Part shown: in pieces, positions 17,545-25,761 of the stretch
Layout: the number at the start of each line of letters is the position of its first letter
How positions within the stretch are numbered: position 1 is the first letter of the stretch
Source of the DNA: Hyphobacterium sp. CCMP332
GTDB taxonomy: Bacteria; Bacteroidota; Bacteroidia; Cytophagales; CCMP332
Reading direction: 5' to 3'
Assembly (NCBI GenBank): GCA_014323545.1
Contig: CP058647.1
Span: forward strand, 1,280,001 to 1,344,000
DNA: 64,000 nt
Position numbers and translations under genes: made by a program
Notes under the pieces: model-generated
What the model was told of the DNA's origin: nothing
The model's database searches: none
The model's input: only the letters and a program-made list of their open reading frames with translations

Positions 17545-18243
17545 TTATCCGAGAATAAATACCGCGGGATGCTTATCAATTTTCTTATTTATTTTTTTCC
17601 AATCCTTAACCGGCATGGTCAAAATGGATTCTTTTTTTCCTGTGATTTCTTCTGCAATACACAAATTCACATTCGCAGGACATGATTGTATTATGTCGCT
17701 TAATACCTGCTGATTTCGATAAGGGGTATCCATGAAAATCTGCGATTCTCCGGTATTTAATGCATCGGCACTCATACTTTTAAGCTTGGCTTTTCTTTGA
17801 TTTTTATCAATGGGCAAATAGCCGTGAAATCTAAATTCCTGTCCGTTGAGGCCTGAAGCCATTAAAGCCATCATAAATGAATTTGGTCCGGCTAAAGGAA
17901 TTATTCGAACACCGGAATCCTGTGCTTCTAAAATCAATTCATGACCCGGATCCCCAATTCCGGGACAACCGACATCTGAAAGAATTGCCGCATTTTTTCC
18001 AAGCCAGACTTTTTGAAGTCCTTCCTGAATCAAATCCTTATCGGAATATTTTCCAATATCGACAAATTCAAGATTGTCAATGATTGCTTCGGGATGTAGC
18101 GTTTTAATAAATCTTCTGCTATTTTTTTGGTTCTCAACAAAAAATAGTTCGAGTGTAGTAATCAGTTCCTTAGAAATTTCCGCAAGATGCCCATACCCCT
18201 CTTCAGAAATTGGTGTTGGAATGAGATAAATATTTCCGGCCAA
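17545..18243 (-). CDS. SAM-dependent methyltransferase, tetrapyrrole-methylase (RsmI-like) family
   Basis: A 232-residue protein with the fold of RsmI and cobalamin methylases: start I-Y-L-I-P-T-P-I, the S-D-V-G-C-P-G-I-G-D-P-G loop around residues 88-99 and P-L-A-G-P-N-S-F. RsmI methylates the ribose of C1402 in 16S rRNA, but this shorter form lacks the usual PTPIGNL N-terminus and the C-terminal domain, so its target may differ. The start is TTG at 18243; the lipA stop is in the same frame just two codons upstream, so they are cotranscribed. Confidence 0.8.
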   Translation of the reverse strand: MAGNIYLIPTPISEEGYGHLAEISKELITTLELFFVENQKNSRRFIKTLHPEAIIDNLEFVDIGKYSDKDLIQEGLQKVWLGKNAAILSDVGCPGIGDPGHELILEAQDSGVRIIPLAGPNSFMMALMASGLNGQEFRFHGYLPIDKNQRKAKLKSMSADALNTGESQIFMDTPYRNQQVLSDIIQSCPANVNLCIAEEITGKKESILTMPVKDWKKINKKIDKHPAVFILG

Positions 18244-18246
18244 TAT

Positions 18247-19119
18247 TTAAACGTTTACATGCCTTTCTGCATGATAGCTAGATCTTACCAAAGGTCCGGA
18301 CTCAACATATTTTAATCCGCGTTGCAATCCTTCCTCTTTGTACATATCAAATACATCAGGGTGAATAAACTCAGCCACTTCCAAGTGCATTTTTGTTGGT
18401 TGAAGGTATTGACCCAGCGTTAATATATCCAAGCCGTGCTCCACCAGGTCGTCCATGGCTTTAAATACCTGATCTTTTGTCTCACCGAGTCCGAGCATAA
18501 TACCCGATTTTGTTCGTTTGCCGTATTCTTTAGTTCGTTTTATCTGTTCAAGGCTTCTGTAGTATTTTGCCTGTGGCCTTACCTGTCGATACAGTTCTTC
18601 CACGGTTTCTACATTATGCGAAACCACCTCCTGACCGGCAGAAATCATTCTTTCCAGTGCTTCCCAATTTCCTTTAACATCGGGAATTAAAGTTTCAATA
18701 GTTGTTTCAGGACTTACTTCTTTAATAGCTCTTACGGTTCTGTACCAAATTTCAGCACCGCGATCTTTTAACTCATCTCTGTTGACTGAGGTTAAAACCG
18801 CATGCTTAACTTTCATCAAATAAATGGCTTCGGCTACTCTTTCGGGCTCTTGTTCATCATACTCAGGAGGCCGTCCTGTTTTAACCGCACAAAAAGAACA
18901 GCTTCTGGTACAAACATTCCCCAGAATCATAAAAGTGGCTGTACCTTCGCCCCAACATTCACCCATGTTCGGGCAATTACCACTCTCACAAATGGTATGG
19001 AGTTTATATTTATCTACCAATTCGCGAACACGTTTGTATTTATCGCCAATAGGCAATTTTACTCTCAACCAGTCAGGTCTTTCTTTTTTCTTTTCCTCAA
19101 TTACAGGTAGTTCAATCAT
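18247..19119 (-). CDS. lipA: Lipoyl synthase
   Basis: A 290-residue radical SAM enzyme. The N-terminal cysteines of the auxiliary cluster are in [12 protein letters not shown] and the SAM cluster is C-T-R-S-C-S-F-C; the last serine is in [10 protein letters not shown]. It inserts two sulfurs into octanoyl groups on lipoyl domains of 2-oxoacid dehydrogenases, which fits the E1 dehydrogenase gene at 22377-24356. It begins 11 bases downstream of the membrane-protein gene at 19131. Confidence 0.97.
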   Translation of the reverse strand: MIELPVIEEKKKERPDWLRVKLPIGDKYKRVRELVDKYKLHTICESGNCPNMGECWGEGTATFMILGNVCTRSCSFCAVKTGRPPEYDEQEPERVAEAIYLMKVKHAVLTSVNRDELKDRGAEIWYRTVRAIKEVSPETTIETLIPDVKGNWEALERMISAGQEVVSHNVETVEELYRQVRPQAKYYRSLEQIKRTKEYGKRTKSGIMLGLGETKDQVFKAMDDLVEHGLDILTLGQYLQPTKMHLEVAEFIHPDVFDMYKEEGLQRGLKYVESGPLVRSSYHAERHVNV

Positions 19120-19130
19120 TAATTCCTTAT

Positions 19131-19841
19131 CTATTTTCTGGAACCGTAAAATAATGTTAAAAATAAAGTGGAAAAAACAGGGTTGTTCGGCGCAAAAGGC
19201 AATATTTCTATGTTTTTATTATAGCCCTCTATCAACATTCCCAGTTCTAGCCCTGCAACATCATTTCCAAATTTACCAAACTCAAATGCCAGTGAATTTT
19301 TCATATGCAGGCCAAATTCAAATCTTCCCCTATCCAAACCTCTAAATATTCCTCCCCCATCAAGAATTCTATTTTCATCTTCGTGAATTCTCGGATCATA
19401 AGGTTCCTGTCTTTGTGAATCGCCCCTATCGTAAATAACATAATATGGCTTAACCAAAGCAAAAGTTGGTCCTACAGCTACATTCAAACTCAATTGCATG
19501 CCTTCATAAGGCGTTTTTCTGAATAAAATATATTCACGGCCATAATTGGCTCTCAGAGGAAATACAAAATATTGCTTATTGTAAATAAATGTGTTGCCGT
19601 AAATATTAGTGTAGCGTTCTTCTTTTGGATGCTTCAAATTTGACAACTCAAAGCCAATATGATGATTGACTTCTTTGCTGAGAAATTTTGAGAATTTAAA
19701 AGAAAAGCCCGCAAAAAAAACATTGGTATTCGTAGTAATGCCATAAGTAAACTCTCTATCGTAGATTACCTCATCAAACTGCGCTCGGAGTGGAGATAAG
19801 CTGAAAAAAAGAAAGATTAATATGTAAAATATGTTACGCAA
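19131..19841 (-). CDS. Predicted outer-membrane beta-barrel protein
   Basis: A 236-residue protein. The first available start is TTG at 19841, since a stop lies ten codons upstream and no ATG intervenes. It has a signal peptide ([20 protein letters not shown]) and repeated amphipathic strands ([33 protein letters not shown]), ending [14 protein letters not shown], consistent with a barrel. Similar unnamed proteins are common in Cytophagales. Function unknown. It is upstream of lipA and probably cotranscribed. Confidence 0.7.
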   Translation of the reverse strand: MRNIFYILIFLFFSLSPLRAQFDEVIYDREFTYGITTNTNVFFAGFSFKFSKFLSKEVNHHIGFELSNLKHPKEERYTNIYGNTFIYNKQYFVFPLRANYGREYILFRKTPYEGMQLSLNVAVGPTFALVKPYYVIYDRGDSQRQEPYDPRIHEDENRILDGGGIFRGLDRGRFEFGLHMKNSLAFEFGKFGNDVAGLELGMLIEGYNKNIEILPFAPNNPVFSTLFLTLFYGSRK

Positions 19842-19899
19842 TAATTCTTGTTTTGGTATTAGTTCAAACTAACAAAATACAGTAATTGTTCAAATTGCT

Positions 19900-20244
19900 C
19901 TAATATCCCAGCACCTTTGAGAAATTAACCTCAAAATGTGAGGCATTCTGAACGCATTTACCTTTCAAAATTATTAAAATTTGGGGGGATTCATGTCTTA
20001 TTTCATATTTCTCCGAAATCTCTTGTGAAATCGTCCTGTATTTCAACAAATCCAGGTAATAATATTTGCATTCTTTTTCAGGATGGCTTTCTAGTCCGCG
20101 GTTAAATCTCCCCCATGCCATGGCGCTGATTGAACAGCTCGTGCTGTGCTTAAAAATAATAACCGGCATTTCTTTAGATTCCCTGTCAAGCTGACCCAAC
20201 TGCTTAGAATCAGTTAATTCTATCCATTTTTCATTTTTAGTCAT
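19900..20244 (-). CDS. ytxJ: Bacillithiol system redox-active protein YtxJ
   Basis: A 114-residue thioredoxin-like protein. The F-K-H-S-T-S-C-S-I-S segment (about residues 31-40) carries the single redox cysteine followed by serines, as in YtxJ, where the family acts as a monothiol bacilliredoxin. The C-terminal HESPQILIILKGK strand has the cis-Pro position of thioredoxins. bshC in this window (31693-33261) supports a bacillithiol-using cell. It overlaps the preceding repeat-protein gene by 8 bases. Confidence 0.88.
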   Translation of the reverse strand: MTKNEKWIELTDSKQLGQLDRESKEMPVIIFKHSTSCSISAMAWGRFNRGLESHPEKECKYYYLDLLKYRTISQEISEKYEIRHESPQILIILKGKCVQNASHFEVNFSKVLGY

Positions 20245-22138
20245 GCCAAATTTCAGCTTCTTCTTTCATGTATTTGGGAGCTTCCAATTTATCCTTGAGA
20301 AAAGGAGGAAGATCTTTTTCTGATTTTCTAAGTCTTCGGTACATTCTTTTCTGATAGCGCTGTTTTCTGCTTACACTGGTTTTTTCTCCTGCAGTTCTAA
20401 AAGTAACACTCGGATGCATGTCTTCTCCGGCTTTAAATGCCTTGATATCCCCCCTGTAATCGGCAATGGTTTTCATGTTTTCTTTGCGCTTATCTTCTTT
20501 GGCCTTCAGGTCAATCTGATCTCCACGCCACTTTGCCATTTCTTTATCTTTCTCAAGAATATTTTTTGTTCTCGCAGTTAAATCTACCGTTGGTGGATTA
20601 AAATTAGCAGCAATTTGATCCTGCGCTCTTTGTTTTTCGGTAGCTTTCTTCTCAGTCATCAAACGGCCTTTACCCATTTTTTTGCGATTCATTTTGTCTA
20701 TTTCTGCAATCCGCTTGTCCCTTGCAGCCAGATCAATTCCATCCTGAAAATCTGCATAACGTCTTTGTCGCTCGATCCATAATGTCTCTGTTTTCTTATC
20801 GGTCATTGGACGGCCTTTGGCCATTTTTTTCCTGTTCATTTTATCAATTTCCGCCAGACGTTTATCGCGGGCTGCCAGATCTATCCCATCCTGAAAATCG
20901 GTATATCTTCTTTGTCTTTCTATCCATATTCCTCTGACCTGCTTTTCAGAAAGGCCTTTTCCGGTTCCAATTTTCTCGCGATTTATCTTGTCTATTTCAG
21001 CTAATCTCTTGTCACGGGCAGTCATATCAATGCCATCCTGAAAATCTGTATATCGTCTTTGTCGCTCTATCCAAAGCGCATTGACCTGCTTTTCACTCAT
21101 CGGCCTGGCATTCGACAATTGCTTGCGATTCATTTTATCGATTTCCGCTAACCTTTTGTCGCGGGCAGCCATATCAATACCATCCTGAAAATCCGTATAG
21201 CGTCTTTGACGTTCCACCCAAAGCGAAGCCACTTTCTTTTCAGACATCGGTCTTGCATTTGATAATTGCTTACGATTCATTTTATCAATTTCTGCCAATC
21301 GCTTATCTCGCGCACTTACATTTATCCCTTGTTGGAAATCACCGTATTTTCTCTGTTTTTCAATCCACATCGCATCTACAATTTTTTTGGTCAATGGCCT
21401 GCCATGTGCTGCCTGCTTATAATTGCTTTTTTCAACCTCTGCGATGCGCTTATCTCTTTCTCTGAGGTCAATCATCCCCAATTTGTTGTTCTTTCTGTTA
21501 ATTTTATCAATTTCAGCCAATCGTTTATCTCGGGCGGTTAAATTTATCCCTTGCTGAAAATCAACAAATTTTCTCGCTTTCTGTATTTCCAGCTTACGCA
21601 CATAGTCTTTAGAAAGTGGCCTACCTCTTTGTGCTTTCCCGTAATTTGTTTTTTCTATTTCGGCAATTCTTTTATCTCTTTCGCGCAAATCAATCCCCTG
21701 CTGAAAATTCCCATATTTCTGAGCTTTTTGAGCCTGAAGTTTTTGATAATAGCTTTTTGACAATGGTCTTCCGCGCTGAGCTTTTCCGTAATTGGTCTTT
21801 TCGATTTCCGCAATGCGCTTGTCCAATTCTTTCAGGTCAATCCCTTCATTAAATTGTCTGTATTTATCAGATTTCCTTGCAAGAATTCTAAGACTTCTTT
21901 TTCTGGATCCCGGATTGATTCGAGCAGCGCCTTTTTTATTCATTTTCTGAATCTGGCGTAATCGTTTGTCTCGAATATTTAAATCGATATTGCCTTTGAA
22001 TTTACTGATTTGTGAATCGGTCAGTTTTTGTGCCGACTCTGTGTCAAATATTTCCTGAGGTTCTTTCTTTTTCTGACCTGTGTTTTCATTTAAACCTCTT
22101 CTTTGAGCCATAGCAGAAAGAGATATAAACAAAAACAT
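20237..22138 (-). CDS. Secreted basic protein with 49-residue tandem repeats
   Basis: A 633-residue protein that I do not recognise. From about residue 52 to 545 it is built of about nine full 49-residue repeats plus one 25-residue half-copy (around residues 199-223). The consensus begins with D/N-x-x-A-R-D-K-R-x-A-E-I-D-K-x-N, passes R-P-M-S-E-K and closes W-I-E-R-Q-R-R-Y-x-D-F-Q-x-G-I. Two degenerate half-repeats follow, then a very basic tail. Helix-rich, no cysteines seen in the repeats. The ATG at 22138 gives only a short signal-like MFLFISLSAMAQ; a near-cognate start up to 11 codons upstream would give a better signal peptide. It sits between a small lipoprotein gene and ytxJ. Confidence 0.75.
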   Translation of the reverse strand: MFLFISLSAMAQRRGLNENTGQKKKEPQEIFDTESAQKLTDSQISKFKGNIDLNIRDKRLRQIQKMNKKGAARINPGSRKRSLRILARKSDKYRQFNEGIDLKELDKRIAEIEKTNYGKAQRGRPLSKSYYQKLQAQKAQKYGNFQQGIDLRERDKRIAEIEKTNYGKAQRGRPLSKDYVRKLEIQKARKFVDFQQGINLTARDKRLAEIDKINRKNNKLGMIDLRERDKRIAEVEKSNYKQAAHGRPLTKKIVDAMWIEKQRKYGDFQQGINVSARDKRLAEIDKMNRKQLSNARPMSEKKVASLWVERQRRYTDFQDGIDMAARDKRLAEIDKMNRKQLSNARPMSEKQVNALWIERQRRYTDFQDGIDMTARDKRLAEIDKINREKIGTGKGLSEKQVRGIWIERQRRYTDFQDGIDLAARDKRLAEIDKMNRKKMAKGRPMTDKKTETLWIERQRRYADFQDGIDLAARDKRIAEIDKMNRKKMGKGRLMTEKKATEKQRAQDQIAANFNPPTVDLTARTKNILEKDKEMAKWRGDQIDLKAKEDKRKENMKTIADYRGDIKAFKAGEDMHPSVTFRTAGEKTSVSRKQRYQKRMYRRLRKSEKDLPPFLKDKLEAPKYMKEEAEIWHD

Positions 22139-22173
22139 TGTGGCGATATGTAAGATTCTAGAGTTCAGAATGG

Positions 22174-22380
22174 TTACTTACGTTTAATTCTCTTTGGCTG
22201 TTTCTTTTTAAGTATTCCTTTTTTATCTCGCTTCACTTCAATAAGTGTAATTCCTGTTCCGTCTTTTTCTGAATTCTTTTCTTTTACGGGGTCAGGACAG
22301 GGATAACGACCCCATGCACATCCGGAAAGCAGGATGAGCGATGAAAAAATTGCTATATTTTTATTGAGTTTGAGCTTCAA
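22174..22380 (-). CDS. Small basic lipoprotein
   Basis: A 68-residue protein with a lipoprotein signal (IFSSLILLSGC, lipid cysteine at about residue 21) and a lysine-rich mature part ending in KKKQPKRIKRK. It overlaps the end of the E1 gene by 4 bases and lies 35 bases before the repeat-protein gene, so the three are likely one transcript. Function unknown; the shared basic character with the repeat protein suggests they may act together at the envelope. Confidence 0.7.
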   Translation of the reverse strand: MKLKLNKNIAIFSSLILLSGCAWGRYPCPDPVKEKNSEKDGTGITLIEVKRDKKGILKKKQPKRIKRK

Positions 22381-24356
22381 TAGGCAATAAGTTCTGCTAA
22401 TTTACCTTTTAAGCGTGCCTTTGGCAAAAAGTTTTCTTCAAGATTTGCCGCAAATGGTACCGGAGTATCCAGCGAAGCCACTCTAATAACAGGTGCATCC
22501 AGTTTTTCAAAGCAATGCTCGGATATCCAAGCGGACCACTCTGCCCCTATGCCCCCGGTTAATGTATCTTCATGCAAGATGAGTACTTTCCCCGTTTTCG
22601 AAACACTTTTCATTACCAATTCCTTATCCCAGGGCAAAAGGGAATACATATCCACAACTTCAATAAATCCGTCTTCGTATTCATCTGCAATCTGTAAAGC
22701 CCAATGTACGCCCATCCCATAGGTAATTATGCTTATTTCATTTCCTACTTTTGCAATACGTCCTTTCCCAACTTCCACATTGTAATAGTCAACCGGTATT
22801 TCCTCATTGATTGATCGGTACAAATATTTATGTTCAAAAAACAAATAGGGATTGGGGTCTTCTATTGCGCTTATCATCAGACCTTTGGCATAATATGGTG
22901 TAGAAGGATAAACAATTTTTAATCCGGGCGTATGAAAAAACCAGGCTTCATTGGATTGCGAGTGAAATGGTCCTGCCCCTACACCGGCACCGGTGGGCAT
23001 ACGAATAACCACATCAGCATTTTGACTCCAACGGTAATGAATTTTGGCAAGATTGTTTATAATCTGGTTAAAGCCACAGGTTACAAAATCTGCAAATTGC
23101 ATTTCAATCATGCTTTTTTTTCCCATGATTGACAGGCCCAATCCAATTCCAATTATTGCAGATTCACAAAGAGGTGTGTTCCTTACTCTTTCCTTTCCAA
23201 ATTTTTGAAGAAACCCTTCAGTTACTTTAAATACGCCTCCATAATCAGCTATATCCTGCCCCATCAAAATCAAATTGGGGAATTTTTCCATGCTCTGATA
23301 AAGGCCTTCACGAATGGCGTCTACCAATCGTTTTTCTTCTTTATTCTTTGTTTTCGGGCTTACACTTTTAAATTTATATTCGCTGAATAGATCTTTGGTT
23401 TCTCCAATTTCATCCGAACTTATAGCCGGAGTAGCATAGGCGGATTCAAGACCTTTGTTAATATCTTCGTTAATTTTTTTGCGAGTTGTGGAAATAAAAT
23501 TTTCATCGATAATCCCATGATCGAGTAAAGCTTTTTCAAAATTGGCAATTGGATCTTTTTTTGCCCAGTGGTCCATTAGTTTTTTGGGAACATACTTTGT
23601 GCCAGAAGCCTCTTCATGACCCCTCATTCTAAATGTGTTGGCCTCAATTATTACAGGCCTCGGATTATTTTTCAGTGATTGAGCCCATTTTTTAATGGTT
23701 TCGTAAACTTCAATTATGTTGTTTCCATCTATGCTTTCTGCATCTATTCCATAACCCGGCCCCTTATCGACAAATGATTTAAACTTAAACTGTTCTTCGC
23801 TAGGTGTGGATAATCCATACCCGTTGTTCTCAATCACAAATATGACCGGTAAATGCCAGACCGCTGCTACATTTAAGGCTTCGTGAAACTCACCCTGGCT
23901 CGCACCACCGTCTCCGGTAAATACAAGCGAAACTTTTTTATCCTTATTAATTTTATGTGCGAGCGAAATCCCATCGGCAATAGAAAGTTGAGGCCCCAAA
24001 TGGGAAATCATGCCCACTATATTGTGCTCTTTGCTTCCAAAATGAAAAGACCTGTCACGGCCTTTGGTAAAACCTGTTTCTTTACCCTGAAATTGTGAAA
24101 ACAACTGCCCGTACTCGACTCCACGACCCGTAAATACTCCAAGATTGCGGTGCATGGGTAGAATGAATTCATCTTTTGACAAGGCCAGCACACTTCCAAT
24201 TGAAATCGCCTCCTGACCAATGCCGCTAAACCATTTTGAAATTTTGCCCTGTCTTAAAAGAATGAGCATTTTTTCTTCTATTAATCGTGGTTTCAGAAGT
24301 TCGGTGTAAAGTGTTATTAAGAGTTTCTTATTTTTTCCCTTTATTTCAAATTCCAT
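22377..24356 (-). CDS. Fused 2-oxoacid dehydrogenase E1 alpha/beta subunit
   Basis: A 659-residue protein from the ATG at 24356 (an upstream in-frame start adds 15 unlikely residues). Residues 1 to about 320 are E1 alpha with the thiamine diphosphate motif G-D-G-G-A-S-Q-G-E-F-H-E-A-L-N...E-N-N; residues from about 335 are E1 beta (AIREGLYQSMEKFPNLILMGQDIADYGG). E1 decarboxylates pyruvate or branched-chain 2-oxoacids and passes the acyl group to lipoyl-E2. The single-chain fusion is frequent in Bacteroidota. Branched-chain use is likely but not proven; E2 and E3 are not adjacent. Confidence 0.9.
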   Translation of the reverse strand: MEFEIKGKNKKLLITLYTELLKPRLIEEKMLILLRQGKISKWFSGIGQEAISIGSVLALSKDEFILPMHRNLGVFTGRGVEYGQLFSQFQGKETGFTKGRDRSFHFGSKEHNIVGMISHLGPQLSIADGISLAHKINKDKKVSLVFTGDGGASQGEFHEALNVAAVWHLPVIFVIENNGYGLSTPSEEQFKFKSFVDKGPGYGIDAESIDGNNIIEVYETIKKWAQSLKNNPRPVIIEANTFRMRGHEEASGTKYVPKKLMDHWAKKDPIANFEKALLDHGIIDENFISTTRKKINEDINKGLESAYATPAISSDEIGETKDLFSEYKFKSVSPKTKNKEEKRLVDAIREGLYQSMEKFPNLILMGQDIADYGGVFKVTEGFLQKFGKERVRNTPLCESAIIGIGLGLSIMGKKSMIEMQFADFVTCGFNQIINNLAKIHYRWSQNADVVIRMPTGAGVGAGPFHSQSNEAWFFHTPGLKIVYPSTPYYAKGLMISAIEDPNPYLFFEHKYLYRSINEEIPVDYYNVEVGKGRIAKVGNEISIITYGMGVHWALQIADEYEDGFIEVVDMYSLLPWDKELVMKSVSKTGKVLILHEDTLTGGIGAEWSAWISEHCFEKLDAPVIRVASLDTPVPFAANLEENFLPKARLKGKLAELIAY

Positions 24357-24432
24357 AGGCGTGTTTTGCAGGTTCAAAATTAGAAGGAAAGGTATAGCCA
24401 AAAAATTTGAAACGATATTTTATTTTTGAGAG

Positions 24433-24918
24433 ATGATGAAAAAAATTAGGGTAGGACTTGGTTATGATGTTCACCGCCTTGCGGAAAATGAAGAATTATG
24501 GCTTGGGGGTATTAAAATACCACATTTCAAAGGATCAGTGGGGCATTCGGATGCCGATGTAATACTGCATGTTATTTGCGATGCGATGCTCGGAGCACTA
24601 AATCTGAGAGATATCGGTTTTCATTTCCCTGATACCGATCCAAAATACAAAGGCATAGACTCTAAAAAACTTCTATCGGAAGTTGCCAAACTTATCAATG
24701 ATAAGGGTTATGAAATAGGAAATATCGATGTTACCCTGAGTTTGCAAAAACCAAAAGTCATGGATTATATAGAAGAAATGAAGAGAGTGACTGCGGAAAT
24801 TCTGCACATTGATGTAGAGGATATATCCATAAAAGCTACAACCACTGAAAAATTGGGTTTTGAAGGCCGTGAAGAAGGAGTTTCAGCCCAGGCGGTTTGT
24901 CTATTGTATGAAAAATAG
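24433..24918 (+). CDS. ispF: 2-C-methyl-D-erythritol 2,4-cyclodiphosphate synthase
   Basis: A 161-residue enzyme of the MEP isoprenoid pathway. Metal ligands lie in G-Y-D-V-H-R and S-D-A-D-V-I-L-H, with D-I-G-F-H-F-P-D-T-D-P and the final ATTTEKLGF block. It cyclises CDP-ME-2-phosphate to MEcPP. Two ATGs in a row start the gene (24433 or 24436). The stop overlaps the start of mnmD. Confidence 0.97.
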   Translation: MMKKIRVGLGYDVHRLAENEELWLGGIKIPHFKGSVGHSDADVILHVICDAMLGALNLRDIGFHFPDTDPKYKGIDSKKLLSEVAKLINDKGYEIGNIDVTLSLQKPKVMDYIEEMKRVTAEILHIDVEDISIKATTTEKLGFEGREEGVSAQAVCLLYEK

Positions 24919-25594
24919 AAATCTAAAAGCGGTCAAAACCGAAGATAATTCCTACACATTGTTCTATCCGGAACTCAATGAACATTACCATTCTATGGAT
25001 GGTGCTCAAAGTGAATCTGAATATGTATACATTCAGAACGGTTTGGAAAGGCTTGACAAAAAATTAAATTCAATCAGTGTATTTGAAATTGGTTTTGGAA
25101 GTGGGATGAATGCTGTTTTGGCTTATGAATGGGCGCTAAAAAACAATAAAAGCATCAATTATTTTGCCCTGGAACCCTACCCTGTCGAAAATGAAATTCT
25201 TGCATTTCTATTAAAAAATAATCTTTTGTTTAAGCGGAATTCTGATGTCTTTAACAAAATGCACGCTGCCAAACAGAACGATATTATTGCCTTTGAAGAT
25301 TTATTCAGATTTCAATTAGTCAATGAGAAAATTGAGGAGTTTGAAATATTAAGTCTGAAAGAACATGTGGATATAATATTTTATGATGCTTTTGCACCCT
25401 CACGACAGTCTGACATCTGGAGTCTTTCAAATTTAACCAAGGCCTTTGAATTGCTGAAAAACAAGGGGATACTTGTCTCATATTGTGCAAGCGGGCAATA
25501 TAAAAGACATCTTAGATCCGCAGGATTTGATTTGATCAAAGAAAAAGGCTTTGGAAAAAAAAGGGAAATGTTTCTCGGACAAAAACAACTGTAA
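24908..25594 (+). CDS. mnmD: tRNA (mnm5s2U34)-methyltransferase MnmD
   Basis: A 228-residue SAM methyltransferase from the ATG at 24908, which overlaps the ispF stop by 11 bases. Motifs: H-S-M-D-G-A-Q-S-E-S-E-Y-V (substrate region), E-I-G-F-G-S-G-M-N-A (SAM loop) and F-Y-D-A-F-A-P-S, all typical of the MnmC N-terminal domain without the oxidase part. It methylates the wobble uridine of certain tRNAs to mnm5(s2)U. Confidence 0.9.
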   Translation: MKNRNLKAVKTEDNSYTLFYPELNEHYHSMDGAQSESEYVYIQNGLERLDKKLNSISVFEIGFGSGMNAVLAYEWALKNNKSINYFALEPYPVENEILAFLLKNNLLFKRNSDVFNKMHAAKQNDIIAFEDLFRFQLVNEKIEEFEILSLKEHVDIIFYDAFAPSRQSDIWSLSNLTKAFELLKNKGILVSYCASGQYKRHLRSAGFDLIKEKGFGKKREMFLGQKQL

Positions 25595-25761
25595 TTTAAT
25601 TGTTGATTTAGGGTATTATCATTTAAATTTGTAATTAGACCAGTGACTTTACGGTCTTGCAAAATGTGTGAACTGAGGTCAAAATAAATATTCACTCGAA
25701 TTGTACATTATTGCACCTTAAATTATTTTTACATTTCATTTAAACTAAATTAAAATTAATC

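Noticed and set aside
18824-19345. 173-residue open frame on the plus strand opposite lipA and the membrane-protein gene
   Set aside because: It runs antisense through two well-supported genes and shows no family motifs; lipA cysteine motifs prove the other strand.
20237-22138. Repeats as a CRISPR or DNA-level satellite array
   Set aside because: The 147-base period is coding, with changes mainly at synonymous or conservative positions and no spacer/repeat alternation.
25595-25761. Small gene or ncRNA before the first T9SS paralog
   Set aside because: AT-rich spacer with no convincing frame or strong hairpin; probably the promoter region, though no exact TAnnTTTG was found.
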